Below are positions 17,376 to 25,464 of a stretch of DNA of 64,000 bases, one piece after another; positions within the stretch are counted from its first letter, which is position 1, and each line of letters begins with the position of its first letter. Both the position numbers and the translations under genes were made by a program. The DNA is from JBCCCJ01 sp039029315. GTDB taxonomy: Bacteria > Bacteroidota > Bacteroidia > J057. The notes beneath the pieces are model-generated. The model was not told the origin of the DNA, did no database searches, and worked only from the letters and a program-made list of their open reading frames with translations. The stretch covers positions 1 through 64,000 of the forward strand of contig JBCCGK010000052.1 of NCBI GenBank assembly GCA_039029315.1. Direction: 5' to 3'.

Positions 17376-18257
17376 ATGTTCAAAACACTTCTGCTATTTC
17401 TGCTGGGTCTGATTATCATTGCCTTCTTGGCTATCAACTATACTCCCCTGAGTTTCGTCTATACGTACTTTCTTCAATCTTCAAACAAGATGCAAGGACA
17501 GATTCAGCTCCTTCAACTGGATCATATCCAGTACTTTCTCTATTTGCCTCCTGACTACCAGGAAACTCCAGACACCCCTTATCCAGTCATCTATCACCTA
17601 CATGGCGCGATGCCACTTCCCTGGGGAGTGGCGAAATCCATCATTCGCACAGATGTCATAGCAAGTGCCACTTTGCTGGAAAAGCTAGCTGAGGAGGGAA
17701 AAGCCGAGCCTAGTATCATTGTCGCTCCTTATGACGGAATGGGGACAAGCATGTGGTCCAATTCCTGGACAGGAGAGATCATGGGAGAGTCGGACTTGAT
17801 CGACAAACTCATCCCATTTATAGAAACCACCTACCCCATTTCTCGCGACAGGGCAAAGACGACCTTACAAGGATTCTCAATGGGAGGTTTTGGTGCAATC
17901 AAAATCGGATTCAAATATCCTGAAAAGTTTGCAAAGATTATTTCATTTGATGGAGCCATCCATACCTGGCAGACCATCTCCAGCCGACGCAAAGGAATCA
18001 CTGCTGCGATCTTCCAAAGCGAAGAGCGTTTCCTTCTCAACTCTCCCTGGGAACAAAGTCAGCGCTATACCGAGGTCAAAGAAAAGTTTCCCATTACCCT
18101 CTATGTGATAGAAGCCTGGGTGAAGGAATATAATAGAAACTTCCGAACTCATCTCGATTCGATTGGGCTGGATTTCACCTATATCGAGACAGATTGCCAA
18201 CATGATATGGGATGTATGAGCAGCGTAGAGGAGGTCTCCATTGTATATGAGTTATAG
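17376..18257 (+). CDS. Esterase-D/PHB-depolymerase-type alpha/beta hydrolase, membrane-anchored
   Basis: 293 residues. Residues 1-20 are a membrane anchor or signal. YPVIYHLHGAM carries the oxyanion strand, G166-F-S168-M-G-G is the nucleophile elbow with catalytic S168, and the late H276 (CQHDMG) could be the triad His. This fits the putative esterase family PF00756. It should cleave esters of small molecules in the periplasm. A weak half-match to the shared operator overlaps the end of the previous gene (17269-17295). Confidence 0.85.
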   Translation: MFKTLLLFLLGLIIIAFLAINYTPLSFVYTYFLQSSNKMQGQIQLLQLDHIQYFLYLPPDYQETPDTPYPVIYHLHGAMPLPWGVAKSIIRTDVIASATLLEKLAEEGKAEPSIIVAPYDGMGTSMWSNSWTGEIMGESDLIDKLIPFIETTYPISRDRAKTTLQGFSMGGFGAIKIGFKYPEKFAKIISFDGAIHTWQTISSRRKGITAAIFQSEERFLLNSPWEQSQRYTEVKEKFPITLYVIEAWVKEYNRNFRTHLDSIGLDFTYIETDCQHDMGCMSSVEEVSIVYEL

Positions 18258-18279
18258 GTCTATGTTTTTGACCGTTTTG

Positions 18280-18306
18280 TCCCAATGATTGGTCTTTTTC
18301 ACCCAA
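18280..18306 (+). promoter_or_regulatory. Putative AraC-type operator, site E (upstream of haloalkane dehalogenase)
   Basis: TCCCAATGATTGGTC then TTTTTCACCCAA. The core CCAATGATTGG is a perfect inverted repeat around G, and CCAA half-sites are 21 bp apart. It ends 60 bp before the ATG at 18367, the same distance as sites A-C. Confidence 0.55.
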
Positions 18307-18366
18307 AGAATCCTTGCCTCCTCCTCTACCTTTGAGGTATTCAATCACCATTAACCAACATTTGAC

Positions 18367-19296
18367 ATGGAACCTCAAACCCTCAACACATCCATTTCAG
18401 CTGACTTTCCTTTTGAGTCTCATTATCTGACAGTTCACGGAAGTCGCATCCATTATATTGACGAAGGAGAAGGTGATCCTATCCTTTTTCTTCATGGAAA
18501 CCCCACCTCTTCTTATTTGTGGCGAAACATTGTGCCTCACCTGGTTGGGCAAGGAAGGTGTATCGCTCCAGATCTCATCGGCATGGGAAAATCAGACAAG
18601 CCAGCTCTAAATTATGGGTTCTTCGACACTTATGCCTACCTGGAAGCATTCATCGAAACATTGGGACTTCGTCATGTCACCCTGGTGTTGCATGATTGGG
18701 GTTCTGCCCTTGGCTTTCACTATGCCAACCTTCACCGGGACAATATCAAGGGAATCGTCTTTATGGAAAGCATGGTTCGTGGCTTCGAATGGAAGGTGAT
18801 TCCTCCAGCAGTCAAGATTCAGTTTCGGCTCATGCGTACCCCTGGAATTGGTTGGCTGTTCGTAAATCTTGCCAATCTATTCATCAAGAAAATGTTGCCA
18901 GATATGATCAAACGGAAGCTGAGTACAGAAGAAATGGCCTATTATGCTGCCCCTTACCAAAGCATCAAAAGCAGAACACCTCTGAGGCGGTGGCCTGAAG
19001 ATGTTCCTATCAGCGACACACCAAAAGATGTTGCAGAAGCCACGCGATCCTATAGCCAATGGCTACAAGAAACAGAGATTCCCAAACTCTATTTTTATGT
19101 CAGTCCTGGTGTGGCAAACAAGGCAGACACTATCACCTGGATCAAACAATCTTTCCCCAATCTAAGCAGCATATTTTTAGGAGAAGGTTTACACTTTATC
19201 CAGGAAGATTATCCGCATGAGATAGGAGTCGAGTTGTCCAAGTGGTATCGGAATCTTCAGTCCTCCCAACATGCTCACCAGCAAATTTCTGCCTAA
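18367..19296 (+). CDS. Haloalkane dehalogenase (HLD-II, DhaA/LinB-like)
   Basis: 309 residues. All active-site positions of the DhaA/LinB type are visible: N45 in HGNPTSS and W111 as halide-binding residues, nucleophile D110 in VLHDWG, acid E134 after strand 6 (VFMES), and base H276 (GEGLHFIQED). The enzyme would hydrolyse a carbon-halogen bond of an alkyl halide to an alcohol in the cytoplasm. It is preceded by operator site E and followed by a small membrane protein and a second dehalogenase, so the group may be an operon. The natural substrate in such bacteria is generally unknown; halogenated marine metabolites are one possibility. Confidence 0.92.
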   Translation: MEPQTLNTSISADFPFESHYLTVHGSRIHYIDEGEGDPILFLHGNPTSSYLWRNIVPHLVGQGRCIAPDLIGMGKSDKPALNYGFFDTYAYLEAFIETLGLRHVTLVLHDWGSALGFHYANLHRDNIKGIVFMESMVRGFEWKVIPPAVKIQFRLMRTPGIGWLFVNLANLFIKKMLPDMIKRKLSTEEMAYYAAPYQSIKSRTPLRRWPEDVPISDTPKDVAEATRSYSQWLQETEIPKLYFYVSPGVANKADTITWIKQSFPNLSSIFLGEGLHFIQEDYPHEIGVELSKWYRNLQSSQHAHQQISA

Positions 19297-19352
19297 CAAG
19301 CTCAACCTGTCAATTATCGATTGTATCATCATTTCTTTTTCAATTCATCGCT

Positions 19353-19775
19353 ATGTCATCTTCACTCAAACTCCCTCTTTGGCTCAATATCCTCACAGCT
19401 GTTTTCTTTTTATCCAATCTATTTGTCTTTGGCGGATTGGCCCTTTTTAGCCCATCAACGGCTTTTCCTGATGCAGGCCCAACCGCTGACTTTCCCATTC
19501 AGTTCTTTGCGATCAGGCATATTGCTTTTGCGGCTCCGTTGGGCTATGGTTTATTCAAACAAGATATCAAGATCCTCTGGGCATGTTTTCTCATGTTCAT
19601 GGTGATGACAAGTCTTGATGTGGCCTTGCTTTTCCTGAACGGGTATTATATCCCGGTGATTGGAGATGTGCCCCTTTTGGCAAAAATTGTCCTGGCATTT
19701 GGCGGATTTATTGGGCCAGTTTTCCTTGCTTTGACTAAATTGACTTCTCTCAAACGTCACCTCAGCGAATCCTGA
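19353..19775 (+). CDS. Four-helix small membrane protein, unrecognised
   Basis: 140 residues from the ATG at 19353. Four hydrophobic segments are visible (about 10-33, 46-66, 70-90, 105-127). It starts 56 bp after the first dehalogenase and its stop is 2 bp before the start of the second, so all three are very likely co-transcribed. It could be a transporter, a halide or substrate permease, or a membrane partner, but nothing in the sequence proves this. The size and topology resemble the DUF4345-like protein at 16869. Confidence 0.75.
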   Translation: MSSSLKLPLWLNILTAVFFLSNLFVFGGLALFSPSTAFPDAGPTADFPIQFFAIRHIAFAAPLGYGLFKQDIKILWACFLMFMVMTSLDVALLFLNGYYIPVIGDVPLLAKIVLAFGGFIGPVFLALTKLTSLKRHLSES

Positions 19776-19777
19776 CA

Positions 19778-20671
19778 ATGGACATGCAATCATCCCCGGA
19801 AGAGATCTCAGTTGAGTTTCCCTTCGATTCGAACTACATCACTGTCATGGGCAGCACCATTCACTATATTGAAGAAGGAAGTGGAGATCCCGTGCTATTT
19901 CTCCATGGAAATCCAACCTCTTCCTATCTCTGGAGGAATATCATTCCGCACCTGAGTAAACATGCCAGATGTATTGCCCCGGATCTGATCGGGATGGGCC
20001 AATCTGCCAAGCCTGATCTGGCTTATGGGTTTCGAGATTCCTATGCCTATCTGGAAGCGTTTATTGAACAGATGAACCTCAAACATATCACCCTGGTAAT
20101 TCACGATTGGGGATCAGGACTTGGATTCCACTATGCCAATACCCACCGAGACAATGTCAAAGGTATTGCCTTCATGGAAGCGATTTACCGCTTGTTGGAT
20201 TGGGACACCCTCCCTCTCCGACTAAAGGTTGGGATGCGGATGATGCGAAATCCCCTGATTAATTGGTTGATGTTGGGGGTGGCGAATTTTTTCATCAGAA
20301 AAGTCCTGCCCAATGGCACAATACGGCAGCTCTCTCCAACAGAGAAGCAAGTCTATGCAAGCCCATTTCCCACAGTCACCAGCAGAAAACCTGTACGTGT
20401 ATGGCCAACAGAAATCGCTCTGAAGGGATCGCCCCCATATACACATAAGGTCATCTCGGAGTATCACAAATGGCTTAAAGAAAGCGAGGTCCCCAAACTT
20501 TGTTTTCATGCGGACCCTGGTATGCTCATCCCCAAAGAAGAGGTTGCCTGGATCAAGGAACACTTCCCCAATACCACCTTGGTAGATATAGGGAAAGGGC
20601 TACATTTTGTTCAGGAAGACAATCCACATGCGATTGGAAGGGGATTGGCCAAGTGGTATCAGGCCCTTTGA
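19778..20671 (+). CDS. Haloalkane dehalogenase, second paralogue
   Basis: 297 residues, closely similar along its length to the dehalogenase at 18367. The active site is conserved: N45 (HGNPTSS), nucleophile D110 and W111 (VIHDWG), acid E134 (AFMEA), base H277 (GKGLHFVQED). Differences cluster in the cap region (about 135-215), which sets substrate choice, so the two may handle different halides. The start is 2 bp after the stop of the membrane protein. Confidence 0.92.
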   Translation: MDMQSSPEEISVEFPFDSNYITVMGSTIHYIEEGSGDPVLFLHGNPTSSYLWRNIIPHLSKHARCIAPDLIGMGQSAKPDLAYGFRDSYAYLEAFIEQMNLKHITLVIHDWGSGLGFHYANTHRDNVKGIAFMEAIYRLLDWDTLPLRLKVGMRMMRNPLINWLMLGVANFFIRKVLPNGTIRQLSPTEKQVYASPFPTVTSRKPVRVWPTEIALKGSPPYTHKVISEYHKWLKESEVPKLCFHADPGMLIPKEEVAWIKEHFPNTTLVDIGKGLHFVQEDNPHAIGRGLAKWYQAL

Positions 20672-20740
20672 GGGCGCACTTTAGCATGCTTTTTTTGACC
20701 ATTTTCATCAAGAACCAACACATCATTCAGGTTTATTAAT

Positions 20741-21289
20741 ATGCGAAATCGACTATTCATACTGTGGCTTGTGGTATCGACATGCCTACCATTCTTACTC
20801 CCCGCTCAAAAACCAACAACACCAATGAAACCAGTAAGCGCTACAAACCAATGGATCATCGCTGACCTTGTCCAAAAATGGCAAGGGAACAAACAGTATA
20901 TGCTGAACGTCCTCGAAGCCATGCCAGAAGAGCACTACGGATTTATCCCTGCTACTGGAATGATGAGTTTTCAAGAACAGGCTAGTCATGTTGCCAATGG
21001 ATTTAATTTTCATTTACAGAAGCTCAACTATACTGCCCTCCCAGGAATTCGGGCGGACAACAAGGCAAGTATTCTGGCTTCTTATGAACAAATATTTGAT
21101 GACATCATTGCTTTTATCCAGCAATATGACTCCGGGCAACTCTCTGATGAACAAAACACCTGGTTTGGCACAACAACCAATAATCGTCTGCTATACCTAT
21201 TGGACAATCATCTGGCCCATCATCGGGGACAATTGATCATCTATCTTCGCCTCAAAGGTATCAAAGCACCTGCCTATATCGGCTGGTAG
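20741..21289 (+). CDS. DinB/DfsB-family protein, exported
   Basis: 182 residues with a signal peptide (FILWLVVSTCLPFLLPAQ). The remainder is a DinB-like four-helix bundle: EAMPEEHYGFIPATGMMSFQEQASHVA and, near the end, DNHLAHHRGQLIIYLRLKGI. The spaced His residues (SH near 87; NHLAHH) form the usual metal site. Members of the superfamily include thiol-S-transferases. It ends the AraC-linked array, 69 bp after the second dehalogenase. A TTTTTTTGACCATTTTC stretch upstream resembles the TTTGAC segment near sites B and D. Confidence 0.85.
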   Translation: MRNRLFILWLVVSTCLPFLLPAQKPTTPMKPVSATNQWIIADLVQKWQGNKQYMLNVLEAMPEEHYGFIPATGMMSFQEQASHVANGFNFHLQKLNYTALPGIRADNKASILASYEQIFDDIIAFIQQYDSGQLSDEQNTWFGTTTNNRLLYLLDNHLAHHRGQLIIYLRLKGIKAPAYIGW

Positions 21290-21462
21290 GTCAGTCGCTC
21301 CCCTCTTGAGATAGCTGTCTGGCAACAACAGAGATACAATCAACTCCTTGACTGTACAACTTGTTTGCTTGCCTTAGCTCATCGGAGATACACAATCCCA
21401 GAGCAACCTCTGAATTGGTATGGCATTCAAAGCCCAATGATTGGGACTTTGAGTATAGGGGG

Positions 21463-22383
21463 TCAGTTGGACGTATTCGATCCAGGCATTGGGCCATAGG
21501 GCAGTGGAGGCGATTCTTCAAAAATCTTCTTCCCTGCCCCGGTACAAGCTGCCAATGAAGTTTTGGGCAGGGAAATGATGCCCTCCCCTTTCCCCTCCGT
21601 GCGAATGGTCAGGTCCTGGACTCGTTCTCCCCAGACCTCTACTCTCCCGGCAAAGGCTGGAAGAGAGACCTCATCTGGAAGATGATAAGGAACCTCAGGC
21701 TTGTCGAGGCCCGAAGCATCGATCTCTCCTCTTCCCAGGAGTTGAGGACTAAGTAAAAAGATGATGCCGCCATCTCCAGATTCACCCAGCCCCTCAACGG
21801 TCATTCTCGCTCCCTGACTCACGGTGATGAGGCTATCGGCAGCAATGGCAATCACCCCTCCGGTTTTGCCATTCCAGTCGGCAGAGCGAAGTTCGCCTCC
21901 TGCTTTGATGCGAAGGGTATGATACTGGGGAATTCTGATCACCTGACTTGTCGCCCGCTCATAAGCAAATCTCAGGGCTTGCTGAAGTTCCAACTCCCCA
22001 CATACCGCGGAGGCTACCCTGACAAACTCATATTGAATAGAATCTGCAAATGCACGATTCTGTTTGGTTTCTCTTTGTAGGATTAACAACAAGTCTCCTG
22101 CTTTCCAGTCATATTGAGACACAGACATATGCGTAGAACCCGCAGTGGGATTGGTAATCAGCTCTGCATAAGCGTTGACCACAGTCCCCTTTCTGGCAAT
22201 CACAATTCTTCCATCCTGTCCATTGATCTGCAGATGATCCAATGTCCCCACATGATCGTAAGATATGTTCACGAACAAAACAGCTGCAACAAGTACTCGC
22301 CACACCCATTTTTTTTCTGGCTTCAATCGGATATTCAGGCTTGGAGAATGGCCTAGAGGAGAAGTGTAGACGGTTTCTGTCAT
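21463..22383 (-). CDS. Uncharacterised protein with one N-terminal membrane helix
   Basis: 306 residues. A hydrophobic segment at about 26-43 (WVWRVLVAAVLFVNISY) follows a short cytoplasmic part, and the rest should be extracytoplasmic. The middle is Gly-rich and beta-strand-like (GGELRSADWNGKTGGVIAIAADSL, split here by context; GESGDGGIIFLLSPQL), like parallel beta-helix segments of bacterial surface proteins. No family recognised. It is convergent with the DinB gene and divergent from hslU. Confidence 0.7.
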   Translation of the reverse strand: MTETVYTSPLGHSPSLNIRLKPEKKWVWRVLVAAVLFVNISYDHVGTLDHLQINGQDGRIVIARKGTVVNAYAELITNPTAGSTHMSVSQYDWKAGDLLLILQRETKQNRAFADSIQYEFVRVASAVCGELELQQALRFAYERATSQVIRIPQYHTLRIKAGGELRSADWNGKTGGVIAIAADSLITVSQGARMTVEGLGESGDGGIIFLLSPQLLGRGEIDASGLDKPEVPYHLPDEVSLPAFAGRVEVWGERVQDLTIRTEGKGEGIISLPKTSLAACTGAGKKIFEESPPLPYGPMPGSNTSN

Positions 22384-22509
22384 AAAACAGGTATCAGAAT
22401 TTTATTTTCCATACAAAAATTATCCATATATATAATTTTTCCCAAAACAAAGACAACCTATTCATTACACATCTATCTCTTAGGTAAAGGAAAAATGGAA
22501 GAAAAAAAA

Positions 22510-22542
22510 TTGTGTAGCACGACGCCCATTTTCTTAATTTTG
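22510..22542 (+). promoter_or_regulatory. Bacteroidota-type promoter of hslU
   Basis: A perfect -7 box TAATTTTG (22535-22542) with TTGTG upstream at 22510-22514, 20 bp between. Transcription would begin near 22549, about 25 nt before the hslU ATG. Confidence 0.6.
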
Positions 22543-22573
22543 GCTGAACAAAATTGATTGAAGACTCGGTGAA

Positions 22574-23962
22574 ATGGAAAATAATCTGACTCCCGCACGA
22601 ATTGTTCAAGAATTGGACAAATACATCATCGGACAAGCAGACGCAAAAAAGGCTGTCGCCATTGCCCTGCGAAACCGTTGGAGGCGATTGAATGTAGAGG
22701 AGGATTTCAGGAAGGAAATCATCCCCAATAACATCATGATGATCGGCCCTACCGGTGTAGGAAAAACCGAGATTGCCCGCAGGTTGGCCCAACTTGCCCA
22801 AGCCCCCTTTGTGAAGGTAGAAGCCTCCAAATTTACGGAGGTTGGCTATGTAGGCAGAGATGTGGAGAGCATGGTTCGGGATTTGGTAGAGCAGGCCGTC
22901 AATATGGTTCGGGAAGAACAAAAAGAGAAAGTCAAAACCCTGGCCAGAGAGAATGCCAATGAGCAGATTCTGGATATCCTGATTCCTCCTGTTCGACAGC
23001 GAAATCAAAATCGAAACATCATTGGTATTGTGAATGACTCTGAGGAAGGGGAAAGCAATGCTTATTCAGATGAAGAATTGAATGAGCGGACGCGAGACAA
23101 ATTCAGGGAAAAACTCAAAAACGGGGAACTGGAAGATCGCAAGATCGAAGTAGAGGTGACGGTACCTTCTCATAATGTGCAAGTAGTCGGTCCGATGGGC
23201 ATGGACGGCATGGATGGGATACAGGACATGCTGAGCAATATGATTCCCAAGAAGAAGAAAAAGCGGAAGCTGACCGTTGCAGAAGCCAGAGAACACTTCA
23301 CAGAGGAGGAGGCTGCCAGACTGATAGACATGGACAATGTGACCAAGGAGGCTATTGAACGGGCAGGAAATAGCGGCATCATTTTTATAGATGAGGTAGA
23401 CAAAATTGCTGTTTCCAGCACCAATCGAGGTGGGCCTGATGTCTCCAGAGAAGGTGTTCAGCGCGACCTTCTCCCTATTGTTGAGGGATCTGTTGTCAAT
23501 ACCAAACATGGGAGTATCAATACAGACCATATCCTCTTCGTAGCGGCTGGAGCCTTTCATGTTGCAAAACCTGCTGATCTGATCCCGGAACTTCAAGGAC
23601 GATTCCCTATACGTGTTGAGTTGAATTCACTCACGCAGGAGGATTTTGTCAAGATTCTCACCCAACCCCGCAACGCCTTGACCAAACAATACCAGGCCCT
23701 TCTTAACAGTGAGGAGGTGAGTCTGATCTTTGAGTCAGATGCGATTGATATCATCGCCGAAATGGCCTTTCATGTCAATCAGGAAATTGAGAATATTGGT
23801 GCGAGGAGATTGCACACCATCATGAGCAATCTGTTGAATGACATCCTTTTTGAAGTTCCAGATATCACACGTGATACCCATTTTGTCATTGATCGAGCCT
23901 TTGTAGAAAAAACACTTGGCGACATGGTCCAGAAAAAAGACCTGAGCCAATATATCCTCTAA
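22574..23962 (+). CDS. hslU: ATP-dependent protease ATPase subunit HslU
   Basis: 462 residues, full length. Opening LTPARIVQELDKYIIGQADAKKAVAIALRNRWRR is diagnostic of HslU/ClpY. Walker A GPTGVGKT with K64, Walker B GIIFIDEVDKIA near 270-280, an intermediate I-domain between them with a Met/Gly-rich and lysine-rich insertion (about 195-230), and the C-terminus LSQYIL, which inserts into HslV. It unfolds substrates and feeds them to the HslV peptidase. hslV is not in the window. It has its own promoter and is followed 2 bp later by a cytidine deaminase. Confidence 0.98.
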   Translation: MENNLTPARIVQELDKYIIGQADAKKAVAIALRNRWRRLNVEEDFRKEIIPNNIMMIGPTGVGKTEIARRLAQLAQAPFVKVEASKFTEVGYVGRDVESMVRDLVEQAVNMVREEQKEKVKTLARENANEQILDILIPPVRQRNQNRNIIGIVNDSEEGESNAYSDEELNERTRDKFREKLKNGELEDRKIEVEVTVPSHNVQVVGPMGMDGMDGIQDMLSNMIPKKKKKRKLTVAEAREHFTEEEAARLIDMDNVTKEAIERAGNSGIIFIDEVDKIAVSSTNRGGPDVSREGVQRDLLPIVEGSVVNTKHGSINTDHILFVAAGAFHVAKPADLIPELQGRFPIRVELNSLTQEDFVKILTQPRNALTKQYQALLNSEEVSLIFESDAIDIIAEMAFHVNQEIENIGARRLHTIMSNLLNDILFEVPDITRDTHFVIDRAFVEKTLGDMVQKKDLSQYIL

Positions 23963-23964
23963 AT

Positions 23965-24450
23965 GTGGCCAACCACCATCATGAGATTCGCTTTCAACGA
24001 TTTGAAGACAGCTCAGAGCTTGAAGCTTTTGAAGCAGAGTTATTGGCGCATGCCTTGACGGCTGCCAAACAAGCCTATGCACCCTTCTCTCGCTTCCATG
24101 TTGGCTGTGCAGTACGATTGGCAGATGCATCTATTGTCCTGGGCAACAATCAGGAAAACCGGGCATTCCCCTCGGGTCTTTGCGCCGAACGAACAGCCCT
24201 CTTCCATTTGGGAAGTATCGGCAAAGGACATCTCGTCCGTACCATCGCTATTCGGGCATATAGTGAGAAAAAGGACATTCCAGTGCCAGTCACCCCTTGT
24301 GGGGCTTGTCGACAGGTGATGGTCGAATACGAACAATTAGGAGGCAACCCATGGGTAGTCCTGATGCAGGGAAGCAGCGGACACATTCTCAGGGTCACAG
24401 GAGTTCAGAGTTCCTTACTGCCGTTTGGGTTTGATATCGATTTTGAATAG
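23965..24450 (+). CDS. cdd: Cytidine deaminase
   Basis: 161 residues. Zinc-site motifs are present: C-A-E in GLCAERTALF (Glu as proton shuttle) and P-C-G-A-C in VTPCGACRQVM. AYAPFSRFHVGCAV and NQENRAFPSGLCAE fit the homotetrameric/dimeric Cdd family. It converts (deoxy)cytidine to (deoxy)uridine in pyrimidine salvage. The start is a GTG just after the hslU stop; no in-frame ATG exists before the conserved part, so a GTG start and translational coupling to hslU are likely. Confidence 0.93.
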   Translation: MANHHHEIRFQRFEDSSELEAFEAELLAHALTAAKQAYAPFSRFHVGCAVRLADASIVLGNNQENRAFPSGLCAERTALFHLGSIGKGHLVRTIAIRAYSEKKDIPVPVTPCGACRQVMVEYEQLGGNPWVVLMQGSSGHILRVTGVQSSLLPFGFDIDFE

Positions 24451-24467
24451 ATCCTGGAGATTCTTGT

Positions 24468-25397
24468 CTACTCCATAATGCTGTTGTACTGAGACATATT
24501 CTTTGGATTCACATCCTGCATAATGGCCAGGAATTCCTTTTTGTCATTGACAAAGGCATTCTTGAAGACCTTGACCAGTTCATCATCCTTGGTGTCAAAA
24601 AAGAGGACGGTCAATCGCAAAAGTGGATTGGTTCGGTTGAGGCGCTGCATTTCCCGCATGGTATCCATCATGGCTCTGCGGGCTTGATCGGGCTTGGATT
24701 CCATTTGATCAAGGCCCTGGCGATGGTATTTGTACAAGACTGTATGAAAGCCTTTGTATCGACTATTGAGAAGATTTTCGATCAACCAATATCTATTCCG
24801 ATTCCCTGTCCCCTCATTGGCATTCCACCCTTGTTCATTCGAGGCGCTGGTAGCCAGATTGACAATCTCCTGTGCTTTCTGGAAGAATGGCACTCCACCA
24901 TTGGGTGAATAGGTAGCATAATCAAACCCCAGAATGACATAGGCGTAATAATTCAGGAGGGCTGTGAGATTATCATTATACGTATTCTCAACAAAAGTCA
25001 TTTGTTGAAAAGGGACATATCGAAAGCTGAATTTGTTGTCTGCCACCAACACAGAAACTGTTTCATAGGTCGCATTATATGTCGGGCGATATACTTGCAG
25101 ATTCAGATTGCAAACAAAATAATCAGGTGAAGGTCTGCTGGTAACGATGATCTGCATATTGCACCGAATCCTTTCCTCTCCCTGGAATTCATCATTGGTC
25201 CACTTGTTGAAATTCATGTAACGGGAAAGGTTCTCCCGCATATCGTCAAATACGGTTCGATCACTTTGAATTCGACTGGCATCTATGCTCACATTACAGA
25301 GGAGTTCCTGTGCCAATCCACTGGTAGGGAGGATCATGACTGACAATAGCAGTACACAGCTGCTCAAAGAGATAAAAGATGTGATGATTCGGTTCAT
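24468..25397 (-). CDS. DUF4835-family exported protein (PorD-like, T9SS-associated)
   Basis: 309 residues with a signal peptide ending near LAQELLCNVSID. ASRIQSDRTVFDDMRENLSRYMNFNKWT and the YNDNLTALLNYYAYVILGFDYATYSPNGG stretch are hallmarks of DUF4835 (quoted from two separated parts). I recall that some annotations call this family type IX secretion protein PorD; treat that as family knowledge. It is the last gene of the conserved minus-strand block BamD, omega, CoaBC, DUF4835 that recurs across Bacteroidota. Confidence 0.9.
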   Translation of the reverse strand: MNRIITSFISLSSCVLLLSVMILPTSGLAQELLCNVSIDASRIQSDRTVFDDMRENLSRYMNFNKWTNDEFQGEERIRCNMQIIVTSRPSPDYFVCNLNLQVYRPTYNATYETVSVLVADNKFSFRYVPFQQMTFVENTYNDNLTALLNYYAYVILGFDYATYSPNGGVPFFQKAQEIVNLATSASNEQGWNANEGTGNRNRYWLIENLLNSRYKGFHTVLYKYHRQGLDQMESKPDQARRAMMDTMREMQRLNRTNPLLRLTVLFFDTKDDELVKVFKNAFVNDKKEFLAIMQDVNPKNMSQYNSIME

Positions 25398-25464
25398 ATC
25401 AACAAGTTATATACTGACCTGATTGCTTGCTACCCAAAAATAATTCTCCCTCCTTCTTGACTAC

